Assembly: GCF_018143015.1 (NCBI RefSeq)
Contig: NC_054747.1
Span: 32,641,733 to 32,705,732, forward strand
Origin: Lytechinus variegatus
Lineage: Eukaryota > Echinodermata > Echinoidea > Temnopleuroida > Toxopneustidae
Direction of reading: 5' to 3'
Length of the DNA stretch: 64,000 bases
Shown: positions 1 through 10,405 of the stretch, piece after piece
Numbering within the stretch: the stretch's first letter is position 1
Layout of the letters: the number at the start of each line of letters is the position of its first letter
The notes under the pieces: generated by a model
What the model saw: the letters and a program-made list of their open reading frames with translations, nothing else
Databases searched by the model: none
What the model was told of the DNA's origin: nothing
Program-made: the position numbers and the translations under genes

Positions 1-364
1 AAAATGGAGAAATAGTGAGTTATGGGCATCATCAACTTACCTATTTGTGCATATCACTGTTTTACGAAAAATAAGCGAAAATTTAAAATGTCATAACTTA
101 TTTTAAATCCGATTTTGATGAAATTTTTAGCACTATAGTTTGATTTTCTCTATGTATTCAAGTTAGCATTTTTCTGGGGTGGACTTAATTAACCTTGAAA
201 GAGCCCTCTACGTAAGTTAGGGTTAAGTTAGTTGTCATGGTAATCAAATATATATGCAATAAATTTTGAAATGTATATTCTTAAACCAAAAGGGGCAATT
301 AATTATTACATGTTAATTTGTATGGTTACTATTGTAGTTTTAAGATTGTCTATATTGTTACATT
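1..364. repeat. Exact direct repeat, copy A (window edge)
   Basis: Read base by base, this stretch is identical to 2324-2687 (constant offset 2323), and identity ends abruptly after the shared TTACATT. The first ~186 bases are the right arm of a foldback element whose complete copy lies at 1937-2509. The remainder matches, in diverged form, the inverse of about 6650-6860. Because the window starts inside the repeat, its true left end is unknown. The simplest readings are a recent tandem duplication of a ~2.3-kb unit or an assembly duplication of two haplotypes. Confidence 0.9.
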
Positions 365-1936
365 TCAGTGCATTTTGAGCTATTTTGAAAGAAAATAAAG
401 CGAGTTCACTTGCAACGAGAAAAATCCGATACCGCCGGCGAACTGTGTTCATTCAACTTGCAAATTTGAGTTGATTTTTCCGTCACTTTACATATGTTAA
501 TGGTGAGTGTGTGCTATTTTGTATTTTCATATTCCATTTTCACATTTCCTATACTTATTTAAAGTTATTGCATTTCATAAAACTGATACTTAATGCAAAC
601 TTTTTGAGATAGTTCACCTGGAAAGGACACCGATACGGTGCTTAGCCGGCCGGCCGGCTGGCCCGGCTGTGCTGTGACTGAGTGGGTACCGACTGAGTGA
701 GGCAGTCAGCTCAACTAGCTAGCTATGGCTATGCGAGGTCAACTTGCTTATTTTAGTTAATTTTCCGTCTCTTGACATATTGCTCATTTTCCAGTGGCGA
801 GAGTGTGCTATTTTTGTATTCTTACGCTTCTTCCACTTATTAAAAAGGTTTTTTTTAATGTCACTAACTAAAAGGAAATAGATTTGTAGCCGGGACATGT
901 ACATGTAACTAGTTATGAAGTTTACAATTTTTGTAGGAAAGTGTCATTATTTTTTTTCTTAAATAACTATAATTTTTTTATTGTTTTCGAAGTTTTGAAG
1001 GGCAGTGGGGGTGGGTAAACAACTGACAATAGATTGGGTATTTATAATTATCAAAATTGAATAGTTTATTGAAAAATGAAATGTATTCTGCCGAAATTGA
1101 AAAACTTAACTTTTTATCAAAATCTAAAAACTTGCTTTTCGTTATCGATTACTGTCGCAGCTTTTTTTAATGCAACTTCCATTGGTAACAGTGGGTCTTC
1201 TGGAGGATACAAGCACTTGGGCTGTACCAGGGATGAGGAGAAGAGGTTTCATACTCGACTTATAAGCGATGGCCTTTCCATTTCTTTCACGAGCAGAAAT
1301 ATTACCGAGTTCCAATGACTTGGGCATCAGAGCGGCAGTCCCCTGATCGATGAGGTAAATACAGCTTTATAGATACAATAAATCAATTTTTGCGCACTTC
1401 ATGCAGGCATATCAAAGTGAAATTTATTTTTTTTTTGTATTTTCCAATTTTTTAAAGGAAAGAATGGACAATTGAATTGAATATAAATTAATTTACTTTT
1501 TTTCTTTATACATTGTTTGAATTCAACAAAAAAATTACTTATAGGTTTCGTAGAAGTTGTAACATTTCAAATTAATTTTTGGGTATGGTAATGCGAAATT
1601 TATGTGGATCCTTTATGTTATGTAAATCTTCCAGAAGATAACAGGCATGGTTCTAGTGTGTTTAGCAAATTAACTTAACTTTGATATATTAAACTTGTAT
1701 TTGCTTCTAAATTGTTCAAGACAAGTTGAAGATTAAAAATGGTCTAATTTCTTTTATTATCAAGAGGTGCAGACTGCAGATCTTCAAATATTGGAAATTA
1801 CAATAATTTTGTCAATAATTCATTTCATACTTCATTTCATCTTTCCAGCTGTTTGACTTAGTTGAGACAACATGGATTGCAAACCGTACTTAGCTTGTTT
1901 TTATTTATAAAACAAAATTGTAAGGAAGTGCTGAAA

Positions 1937-2509
1937 GGACAAGTCCACTCTAACAAAAAGTTGATTTGAATAAAAAGAGAAATCCAACAAGCATAACACT
2001 GAAAATTTCATCAAAGTCGGATGTAAAATTAGAAAGTCTTGACATTTTAAAGTTTCGCTTAATTTCACAAAACAGTTATCTGAAAATCCTGGCTGTTATG
2101 CAAATGAGGAGACTGTGACGTTATCCACTCATTATCAAAGTTCTTTTGTATTCTATTGTGTGAAATATTCTAATTTTCTCCTCATTGTCTAATACAACGA
2201 TTAATTCCTCCCTGAACATGTGGAATTATCATTGTTTAATGCTAATATGGTTCAGTCAAGTTAGTCCTTATTGTCAAATCAGATCTATTTAAAAAAATGA
2301 AATATTTATTATTCAAACAATAAAAAATGGAGAAATAGTGAGTTATGGGCATCATCAACTTACCTATTTGTGCATATCACTGTTTTACGAAAAATAAGCG
2401 AAAATTTAAAATGTCATAACTTATTTTAAATCCGATTTTGATGAAATTTTTAGCACTATAGTTTGATTTTCTCTATGTATTCAAGTTAGCATTTTTCTGG
2501 GGTGGACTT
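1937..2509. mobile_element. Foldback MITE (AAGTCCACYC family) inside the + arm
   Basis: The left arm begins with GGACAAGTCCACTC and continues through ATTTCATCAAAGTCGGAT. The right arm ends with GGGTGGACTT and carries the inverse, ATCCGATTTTGATGAAAT. The inverse duplicate at 6850-6900 lacks this insert: there TTGAAAATCCC runs straight into CTAAGTTAGGG. The element therefore landed after the big inverted duplication formed. The arms are about 150-180 bp and imperfect. No coding region is present, so it is non-autonomous. Confidence 0.7.
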
Positions 2510-2687
2510 AATTAACCTTGAAAGAGCCCTCTACGTAAGTTAGGGTTAAGTTAGTTGTCATGGTAATCAAATATATATGCAATAAATTTTGAAATGTATA
2601 TTCTTAAACCAAAAGGGGCAATTAATTATTACATGTTAATTTGTATGGTTACTATTGTAGTTTTAAGATTGTCTATATTGTTACATT
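2324..2687. repeat. Exact direct repeat, copy B
   Basis: Identical to 1-364 over 364 bases. After position 2687 the sequence (CGCACCCAAAGCAGAGG) continues the ancestral order, because the inverse duplicate near 6700 has CAAAAGCAGAGAATATT in the corresponding place. Copy B is thus the original junction, and copy A is joined to the start of the arm at 365. Confidence 0.9.
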
Positions 2688-3499
2688 CGCACCCAAAGCA
2701 GAGGATATTGTTCTCAATCAGAGTTACAAATCAACAAATATAGTATGGGCACACATGAATATGTGAATATGCACAAATAGTATACAAATATAGCAGGCTT
2801 TAAGGAAGTATAGCAGGAATTATTTGTCTGAAGTTGGACTGGCAATTGCTTTTTATACTAAGAGGCAAAAGTATGACTGGGCACACATGAATTTGTGAAT
2901 ATATAAATAGTAAACAAATATACCAGGAATGGTGCACTATTTGATTTTCTCTATGTATGTTTTTTTTTTCAACAGCATAACAAGACCATGTTTTGTTATG
3001 CTATACTGTTTGTAAGATATAACAGAAAATTATGTGTTACTTAGTAATTTTAGTTGTGATCAAGTTTATCACATTGTTACATAGAAAATAAAGAGTCTAC
3101 TAAAAAGTATTGTGAATATTGGGTTCTATTACTCCCATGTATTTTTTTCTGCTGAACATTTCACTGTTAAGTGCTGTGGTGATCAGGTGGACATTTTGAG
3201 AGAGATGAAGTTGAAATTGGAGGGATGGAGACGGTGAAGTGAAAAGGATGGTAATGAAAAGTGGGTTGGAGATGAGAAGAAGGATGGAGATGATGAGAGG
3301 AGGGATGGAGATGAGAGGGATAGAGATGATGAGAGGAGGCATGGAGATGAAAGGAAGGATGGAGATGAGAGGAATAGATGATGAGAGGAGGGATTGAAAT
3401 TATGAGGGAAAGGATGGAGGGGATGACGATGAGAGATGAAGCTGAGAGGAGCAGAGATGAGGAGGCGATGGAGATGAGGGGATGTAGAGGAGGAATGGA

Positions 3500-4115
3500 A
3501 CATCATCAACAGTTCACCACCAACATCATCTCTATCATCGCCACCACGATCGTCACAATCATTGCCATCACCACCATCATCATCACCACCAAATCACTAT
3601 GCTATTATCATCGCCATCATTATCATCACCATTATCTTAATTATCATCATCATCACCACAATCGTTATCGCTATATTCATCGCCATCATTATCACCACTT
3701 ATCATCATCACCATAATCACTATCGCTATCATCATCACCATCATCATTCAACATCATCACCAACATCATCGTCTCTATCATCGCCACCATCAATATCACA
3801 ATTATTGCCATCACCACCATCATCATCACACCAACATCATCATCACCACCAACATCATTCTCATCCATCATCATCATAATCATCGCCATCACCACTATCA
3901 TCATCGCCATCATTATTATCACCATAATCTTCATCACATCACCATCATCGCCACCATCACCACAACATCCATCATTATTGTCATCGTATCACCAGTATAA
4001 TCGCCATCATCATCATCATGATCACCAATATCATCATCACCACCTGTCGTCACCGTCATCACCAATGTTCATCATTATCATCACCATCGCCACCAACATC
4101 CTTTTCATCATCTCA
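3500..4115. repeat. ATC/CAT trinucleotide microsatellite region
   Basis: About 600 bp of degenerate CAT, CAC and ATC triplets. It yields His-, Ile- and Ser-rich open frames on both strands that are by-products of the repeat. It lies at the inner end of the + arm of the inverted duplication and probably results from expansion of the GGAGATGA/CATCTCC tract. Confidence 0.9.
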
Positions 4116-5785
4116 GGAATATTATTGAGAACCTCTTGGAAATGATGCAATCCATTGACTCGATCTCATCAGTGCATGAAGTAGCTGGGTTTATTCAGCT
4201 TTGGGTGCACTGGGGGCCTTGAACTTTTGTAGGGGCACCAAGATAAATATGTTGTGGGGATAATCCTGCAGACCAAAGTTTAAGAAAATCATAATTTCAT
4301 TCTCAAAAACACGATTAGGTTATCTCAAAAGGCCTAAAGTTGGACCGTCACTCTCTTCCCCTCTTCTCTCGCTTTTTCTGTTTTTTTTTTCCTTTTTCCT
4401 CTTCTTTTTCCTTACTCCCCCATTCCACTGTTTCATTCGCTCTGTCTTTCCACTTTTTCTCTTCTTCTTTCCCTCCCTTTTGCTCTTCAGGTGCGTTTTT
4501 TTTTGGGGGGGATTAAAGCCCCCCTTCCCCCAAAAAAATCGCTCAAGCCCTACCAAGTTTTTTCGACCACAAAGAAAAATAATCGCTATATATGTGGGCC
4601 ATATTATGTATTAATGTACTATTTCATTCATGTCATCAATTTGCTCTAGAATCAACTAAGTTTTTACTATTCAAATTCTTCAAAGATTTTCTCCCCGGTC
4701 ACCACATTCCCTCATAACATTTTTAAGGGTGTCATTGATATTAAAACCTTATCCGCTGCCATGTTCTATCCATGTAGGAGTGCAAAATTGATGTTTGAAC
4801 TAAGGGGGGGGGGGGATTGATGTTTGAACTAGGGGGTGCCAAATGATTACCAAGAAATTGACTGATTAGGCCGATGATGATTTATTAAATAATTTATTGA
4901 AAAAATGAATGTTTGATCAAGCATATTGCACATTGAGTTGATTTATTGATAAATTTTTGACAGAAGGATTGATAGGTAAAAGTTGATGCCCCAATTTTCG
5001 GAACTTATCATTAAATTCCGAAAATTCTGCTCTGGACTTCATACGTACATGTAAGAGCAATCAGTCTCTCAACAGAAGGGGAGGGCGGGTGAGAGGGAGT
5101 TTTTTTTTTTTTTTTTGGGGGGGCTAAATGTTCTGTTGAACCTTATTCCATCAACCTACTTTTCCCACTTAAGTTCCATCTCACCCTCTATTCTCCCGAC
5201 TCCCATGAACACATTGCTGAGATCCACATAATAAAGTTAAAATGCTGCCCCAAAAAATGCAATGTGTGTTGAACTTCACTCATGCATTAAAGTTCAATTT
5301 AATAATTTATGAAATTTGCTTTAACAACCAAAACTGGCCACGATTGATCATTAATTTATCACCCTTAACTTTGGAGGTTCTAACGGATTTGCCTATCAAA
5401 AACTGACTGAAATTGGAAGGCTATTTCCTGCCCAGCCTAATTTTCATATACCCTTTGTTTAAGTGGGAAGTGCTCGCTCAACACATTTTGGTGTCATTTG
5501 AAAGTTGGCTTTATCATATATGTAGGCCCCCCCCCCCAAAGTGATATATTTTTTATTCGGCAGCCATGTCAAAAGTTGATAGATTTTGGGGAGCTACCAT
5601 CAAGTAGATAAAAATAGTATTTTACCCAGGTCAGTCAGGGTCGTATCTAGGGGGCACATTCAGGGGGCGCAAATAAAGAAAGGAAAAAATAATGCAAAGG
5701 AATAAAAGTGCAGAAAAGGGATACCACTGAACTGAAGGAAATTAATACCCCGTCTTGTTATTCCCATGGTAATGCCGTTTCCAAC
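4116..5785. other. Spacer of the inverted duplication, no gene seen
   Basis: A mixture of pyrimidine-rich patches (4370-4500), poly-G runs (near 4805 and 5117) and AT-rich sequence. No frame here has codon structure, splice-site pairs or a recognisable motif. It separates the two arms of the inverted duplication and has no clear match elsewhere in the window. Confidence 0.6.
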
Positions 5786-6852
5786 ACATTACCATCTCCA
5801 TCCCTATTTCATTTCAATCTCTCATCTCCACCCCCTACTCCTGTCAACCCTTCTACATCATCTCCATTCACCTCATCATCTCTACTCGATCCTCTCACCA
5901 TCTCCACCACTCCTCACCATCTCCATCCTCATCTCAATCCCTCCCTGCATCATCTCCATCCATCCTTGCATCATCCCCATCCCTCCTCTCATCATCTCCA
6001 TCCACACCCCTCTCAACTCCATCACTCCTCATCATGGCCATCCCACCTTTCACCATCTTCATCCCCCCCCCCCATCTTCATCTCTCCAATCATCTCCATC
6101 TGATTACCATGTGACACAACATTTGCTCCTGCGACAATTGCCCCAGGCTTAATTTTGTCTAAAGCCCCTTTCACAATTGGCTGCGCAACTACTTACGACC
6201 CTTCACCGTTGCAATTCTGTGCAACATATCCTAGCTCGTATATTGTGACCAAGTGATCGCAAACAATCGCACGAGCAATTGTGAAAGCCCCTTAAGATAG
6301 AGGTTCAGGGTTGCAATATGGTTTTAAGTTAGGTTTAGACCTTACTGGTTGAAGCTGTTCATAAGATTATGGTGTGGAATTTGCCAGAGCAAATGTCATG
6401 GAACCCGTCACCGCAGCTCTCAATAAAAGGTAAATATTCAGCGAGAAAAGAGATACAAAATAGTGCAAGAACCAAATATTCAAAATACTTCTTTGGAGTT
6501 AAGTGGGTTTTATTAAGTAACATTAAGGTAAACTTGATCAGATCTAAAATTACATAGTAACAAATATTGAACTTCAGTGTATATAAAACATATCCCACAT
6601 AAAATAAATACTGGTTGAAAATTTCAAATAGGATTACATTACCACAATTATGATAATACTATTATGATAATAAATATGACACAATTCCAACTGGGAACAA
6701 TATTCTCTGCTTTTGGTGTTTATGTAAAGCTAAAAATAAGGACAATCTTAAAATTACATTAGTGCCAATATAAATTAACATTTATCCAACAATTGCACTT
6801 TCAGGAATATACAACCTGTTATACATTACTATATTTGGTTTCCATGGCAATT

Positions 6853-6963
6853 ACATGATCCCTAACTTAGCTGGAGGGATTTTCAACCCTTCCTCATCTT
6901 TTATTTTGTCACACAAAAACTGGCCATACAGAGCTTGCAATTCAGGTGGTCTCAAAGAGCTGG
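6853..6963 (-). pseudogene. Exon-like remnant, unrecognised protein tail
   Basis: On the - strand a TTTCTATCTTTCCAG acceptor is followed by an open frame of roughly 34 codons (reads SLRPPELQALYGQFLCDKIK and continues to LGIM and a stop). Composition is balanced and protein-like, unlike the surrounding AT-rich sequence. The + arm copy near 1850-1930 has lost this frame. It could be a last coding exon of a duplicated gene fragment or a chance frame. No family is recognised, and a partner exon 1.4 kb upstream is interrupted by a MITE. Confidence 0.35.
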
Positions 6964-7115
6964 AAAGATAGAAATAAAATAAAGTAATTTCAACTATTTG
7001 AAGCTCTGCACCTCTTTTGCTACTGAAACAAATCAAATCATTTCAACCTTCAGTTTAGAAGCAAATACTTTTAAATATATTAAAGTTAAATTAATTGCAA
7101 CTAATTCAATATCAT

Positions 7116-7610
7116 AAAGGGAAAGTTCACTCTGAAAAAAAGTTGGTTGTAAAAACAGCAGAAAAGTAATACCAAAAAAATATTGGTGAATGTATGAGGA
7201 AGTTTCAAAACGTTATTCGAATTTTAAGTTTTAGATTTGTGGCGTCATGAATGAGCAGCTGCCCCATATGTTTTGTAATATAAAATTAATGAATTCAATT
7301 TTTTTCAATGGTTCCTGATGACTTATTTTTGTTTTCTTTTCATGTTTGGGTGTGAAATGTTTTGTCTTTTGAATATATACAAAAGGAATAGTAAAACCAG
7401 TTTCAATTTTCTTAGAAAATTACAATTTCTTGACTTTTTACCATTTATTATGCAGAAATGCTGCTCGCACATGACATCACAAATCCAATAATTGAAATTC
7501 TAATAACTTTTCAATTCTTTGATGGATTTTCCTCAAACCTTTGTCAATATTTTTTATTATTTTTTCTGCTGTTTTTACAATTAACTTTTTGTCAGGGTGA
7601 ACTTCCCCTT
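7116..7610. mobile_element. Foldback MITE (AAGTTCACYCTG family)
   Basis: The left end is AAAGGGAAAGTTCACTCTG and the right end is CAGGGTGAACTTCCCCTT, an imperfect inverted repeat that continues inward through a shared AACAGCAGAAAA stretch. It lies in the - arm of the inverted duplication and has no counterpart at the matching place in the + arm, so it inserted later. Another member, itself interrupted, is at 50327-51511. No coding capacity is seen. Confidence 0.75.
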
Positions 7611-7644
7611 CAAGCTCACTTGAACGATACTTTTTATCGCATAC

Positions 7645-7985
7645 ATTCGTAATTCCGAAGCTTCGTAATTCCGAAGGTTCGGTTATTCCGAAGGTTCGTA
7701 TTTCCGAAGGTTCGTAATTCCGAAGGTTCGTTAATCCGAAAATTCGTTCGGCCGCCCTTGCCTTCCCATCCTCATAATAATTGAACGGCAAAAGTGTCCC
7801 CCGCCCCCCTCCCCTTGCCCCTGCCTCTGCTTTCCCGGTTTTCATTTTTCGGATTAACCAACCTTATTTTGTTTTCAGATTAATGAACATCGAGGTAAAG
7901 GCAATATACGTGTTTCGGAAATTTTTACGAACCTTTGGAATAAAGAACCTTCGGAATTACGAAGCTTCGGAATTACGAAGTGTAA
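7645..7985. mobile_element. Foldback element with TTCCGAAG repeat arms
   Basis: The left arm (7648-7745) is a tandem run of CGTAATTCCGAAGGTT-like units. The right arm (7900-7980) has the inverse, CTTCGGAATTACGAAG. The ~150-bp core is C-rich and unrelated. The tandem structure makes both arms able to pair in several registers. It sits next to the foldback MITE at 7116-7610 and is absent from the + arm of the inverted duplication. Confidence 0.65.
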
Positions 7986-8343
7986 CCCTTTTTATCATCT
8001 AGATGTGTATGACATAAATGTTCCTCAAGAATTAAGCATAACCCCTACATACCCCAAATTAATTTAGAATTTTACAACTTCTACTTAACCTAAACATGTA
8101 GTAGTTACTCACATTTTTAAGAAGCAATTTTGAATTTTTATGAATACAATGTATATATATATAAAAAAAAGTTAAATTTTTGTTCAATTCAAACAATGTA
8201 TAAAAGAAATAATAAGTAAATGTTCAATTCAATTGTTCTTTCTTTCATTTAAAGAATTTGAAAATACCAAAAAATAAAAATTGAAATTTGATATGCCTGC
8301 ATGAAGTGCACAAATTTGATATTATCTAAGAAGCTGTACTTAC

Positions 8344-9366
8344 CTCATCGATCAAGGGACTGCTGCTCTGATGCCCTGGGGTGGTATTCTGAGGTCATTT
8401 TATCTTTAAAATATTTTATTTTATCTCTTAAAATGAAATTGGTATTCTGAGATGAGATTTTATCTCTCAGATAAAATTTTAGATTTTATCTTGCGTATCT
8501 ACAGATGATACGCAACAGAACAATGCCTGCGTACACATACCCATCGCGTATCTGGCCATTGCAACGCAGATGATGTGCTTGCGCCCATTACTTTGAAGAA
8601 AAAATAAAATAAACTTAAGAGGGTAGAGGCTATTTTATCTCTGCGACGTTGATTTCACCAGTATTTCTAGGTGAATTAACCCCAAATGGTGACATGAAAA
8701 TGAAGAAAAATTATATACTTATTGAGAATAACACCTTAACGTTGTTCCTGTACAATCAGAGAGTATTTCATAAGACTTTTCTTTACTAATATTGTCTTTG
8801 AAAAGATGTTTGAAAAGATGCGATATAGACTTCGAAAAAAGATGAGAGTATTGTCCTTTTTGTTAAAAAGAAATCTCCGTAAAGACGCGCAAGCGTATAG
8901 TGCAAGCGTATTTGAAGTCAAAAAATTGATGCAATCTGGCCCCTTTGCCATGTTTGCCACACCTCCTGGCGGAATGGATTTTAATTGGTTGAGTGATATG
9001 AGAGAGCTATAAAAGCGCGTTTCTAATTGGATATTGATTAAAAAATAGGTGTGTCTTACAGAGATAAAATGAAGATAAAATGGTTCTCAGAATACCAATT
9101 CGGAGAGATTTTAAGGGTATTTTATCTCACTGATTTTAACTGAGATAAAATATTTTATTTTATCTGAGATAAAATGGATCTCAGAATACCACCCCAAGTC
9201 ATTGGAACTCGGTATCATTTCTGCTCGTGAAAGAAATGGAAAGGCCATCGCTTGTCGAGTATGAAACCTCTTCTCCTCATCCCGGGTGTAGGTGGTTGGG
9301 ACCAGCCCAAGTGCTTGTATCCTCCAGAAGACCCGTTGTTTCCAGTGGAATTTGCATTTAAAACAG
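8344..9366 (-). pseudogene. Exon-like remnant split by a MITE
   Basis: Read on the - strand, a TATCTGTCACAG acceptor (exon edge about 9366) is followed by about 170 bp, then the MITE at 8377-9196, then GATGAG and the donor GTAAGT (exon edge 8344). The diverged + arm copy (about 1160-1353) lacks the MITE and has GTAAAT in place of the donor. One frame reads GLVPTTYTRDEEKRFHTRQ, but the two copies differ by a 14-base indel, so coding conservation is not supported. It is either a duplicated exon of an unknown gene or a non-coding transcript exon. Confidence 0.35.
8377..9196. mobile_element. 820-bp MITE with GGGGTGGTATTCTGAG ends
   Basis: The left end TGGGGTGGTATTCTGAG (8377-8393) is the exact inverse of 9180-9196. 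Inside each end are further TTTTATCTCAGATAAAAT-like repeats. The paralogous empty site is in the window: 1311-1330 reads CCAATGACTTGGGCATCAG, the inverse of the two flanks joined. This fixes the insertion boundaries to within one or two bases. A short internal frame (8806-9012) has no recognisable domain, so the element appears non-autonomous. TSD length is not resolvable because the flanks differ by one base. Confidence 0.85.
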
Positions 9367-10289
9367 CTGTGACAGATACTGACAGGTAAACCGAAAAAAA
9401 ATAAGAGACGTGTTTTTCGATAAGGAAAATCAAGTTTTAAAATTTAGATTTTGATAAAAACAAATTTTTCAATTTCGGTACAATACATTTTTTTCAATAA
9501 ACTATTCCATATTGTAAACTTCATAACTTACAAATGTATTTCCTTAATTGGTTTAGATGTTGGTTGGAAGCACCCCCCCCCCCCGCGGCCTGAAGGCCTC
9601 CAAAAAGGGGCGTCAAGGATGGTTACTTTAATTGGGAAGCGCATTCTCAGACCACGCAGTCACTGTCCTAATGATAATCAGCTTAGTGATATTAAAAAAA
9701 CTTTTTAATAAGTAGAAGTGTAAAAATACAAAAATAGCACACTCTCGCCATTGGAAAATGGGAAATATGTCAAGAGACGGAAAAATTAACTAAAATAAGT
9801 AAGTTGACTTCGCATAGCTAGTTGAGCCGACTGCCTCACTCAGTCACAATCACAGCACAGCCGGTCGCCCAGCTGGCTGGCCGGCGAGGCGAAGCACCGC
9901 ATCGGTGTCCTTTCCAGGTGAACTATCTCAAAAAGTTTGCATTAAGTATCAGTTTTGTGAAATGCAATAACTTTAAATAAGTACAGGAAATGTGAAAATG
10001 GAATATGAAAATACAAAATAGCACACACTCACCATTAAAATATGTAAAGTGACGGAAAAATCAACTCAAATTTGCAAGTTGTAAGTTGAATGAACACGGC
10101 TAGCCGGCGGTATCGGATTATTCTCGTTGCAAGGGAACTCGCTATATTTTCTTTCAAAATAGCTCAAAATGCACTGAAATGTCAATTTTTCTGTCGAGAA
10201 TGTATTGAAGAAACATGGATTATGCGGGAAAATACTTTTGAAGTAAAGTTTGAAATTTTATTTAATGAAATTTTGAAGAAGAATTCAAG

Positions 10290-10402
10290 TGGTCGAGTTG
10301 TCCGATTCAGAGCCAACCCTGGACAACTCGACCGGGACGAGTTGTCCAGGGCAGCGGGTCGGGCTGTCCAGGGTCGGGCTGTCTGGTGGTCGGGCTGTCC
10401 GG
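10290..10402. repeat. GTCGGGCTGTCC minisatellite
   Basis: A GC-rich run of related units (GTCGAGTTGTCC, GGTCGGGCTGTCC) ending just outside the left terminal repeat of the next element. It includes an inverted pair, CTGGACAACTCGAC and its complement. No matching tract lies outside the right end, so it is probably the pre-insertion flank or an internal expansion. Confidence 0.6.
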
Positions 10403-10405
10403 ACC

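Larger units (their letters stand above)
365..3500. repeat. + arm of a large inverted duplication
   Basis: Blocks of this region reappear in reverse order and orientation in 5790-10180. Examples: 365-560 matches the inverse of about 9985-10180; 600-850 the inverse of 9705-9950; 1140-1370 the inverse of 8330-9390 apart from an insertion; 1385-1550 the inverse of 8165-8310; 1660-1760 the inverse of 7020-7110; 2510-2720 the inverse of 6690-6860; and the GGAGATGA-rich 3200-3500 matches the CATCTCC-rich 5790-6100. Divergence is roughly 10-25 percent by eye, with many indels, so the duplication is old. Exact edges need a dot plot. Confidence 0.75.
5790..10180. repeat. - arm of the large inverted duplication
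   Basis: This is the inverse counterpart of 365-3500, lengthened by nested elements at 7116-7610, 7645-7985 and 8377-9196. Read on the - strand, it keeps exon-like pieces better than the + arm. One ends in GATGAG followed by a consensus donor GTAAGT (donor at 8343-8338). Another, after a CTTTCCAG acceptor near 6965, gives an open tail of about 34 residues with the stretch PPELQALYGQFLCDKIKDEE. The + arm equivalents are scrambled by stops and indels. I do not recognise the protein. Confidence 0.75.

Noticed and set aside
1-2687. An LTR-type element with 364-bp terminal repeats
   Set aside because: The repeats contain half of a foldback element, lack TG...CA ends, and the interior matches an inverted arm elsewhere and encodes nothing of that class.
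3378-3937. His- and Met-rich frames on both strands
   Set aside because: By-products of the ATC/GAT triplet microsatellite.
4320-4556. Basic Lys/Arg-rich frame on the - strand
   Set aside because: It is a purine-rich low-complexity stretch; no start context or domain supports it.
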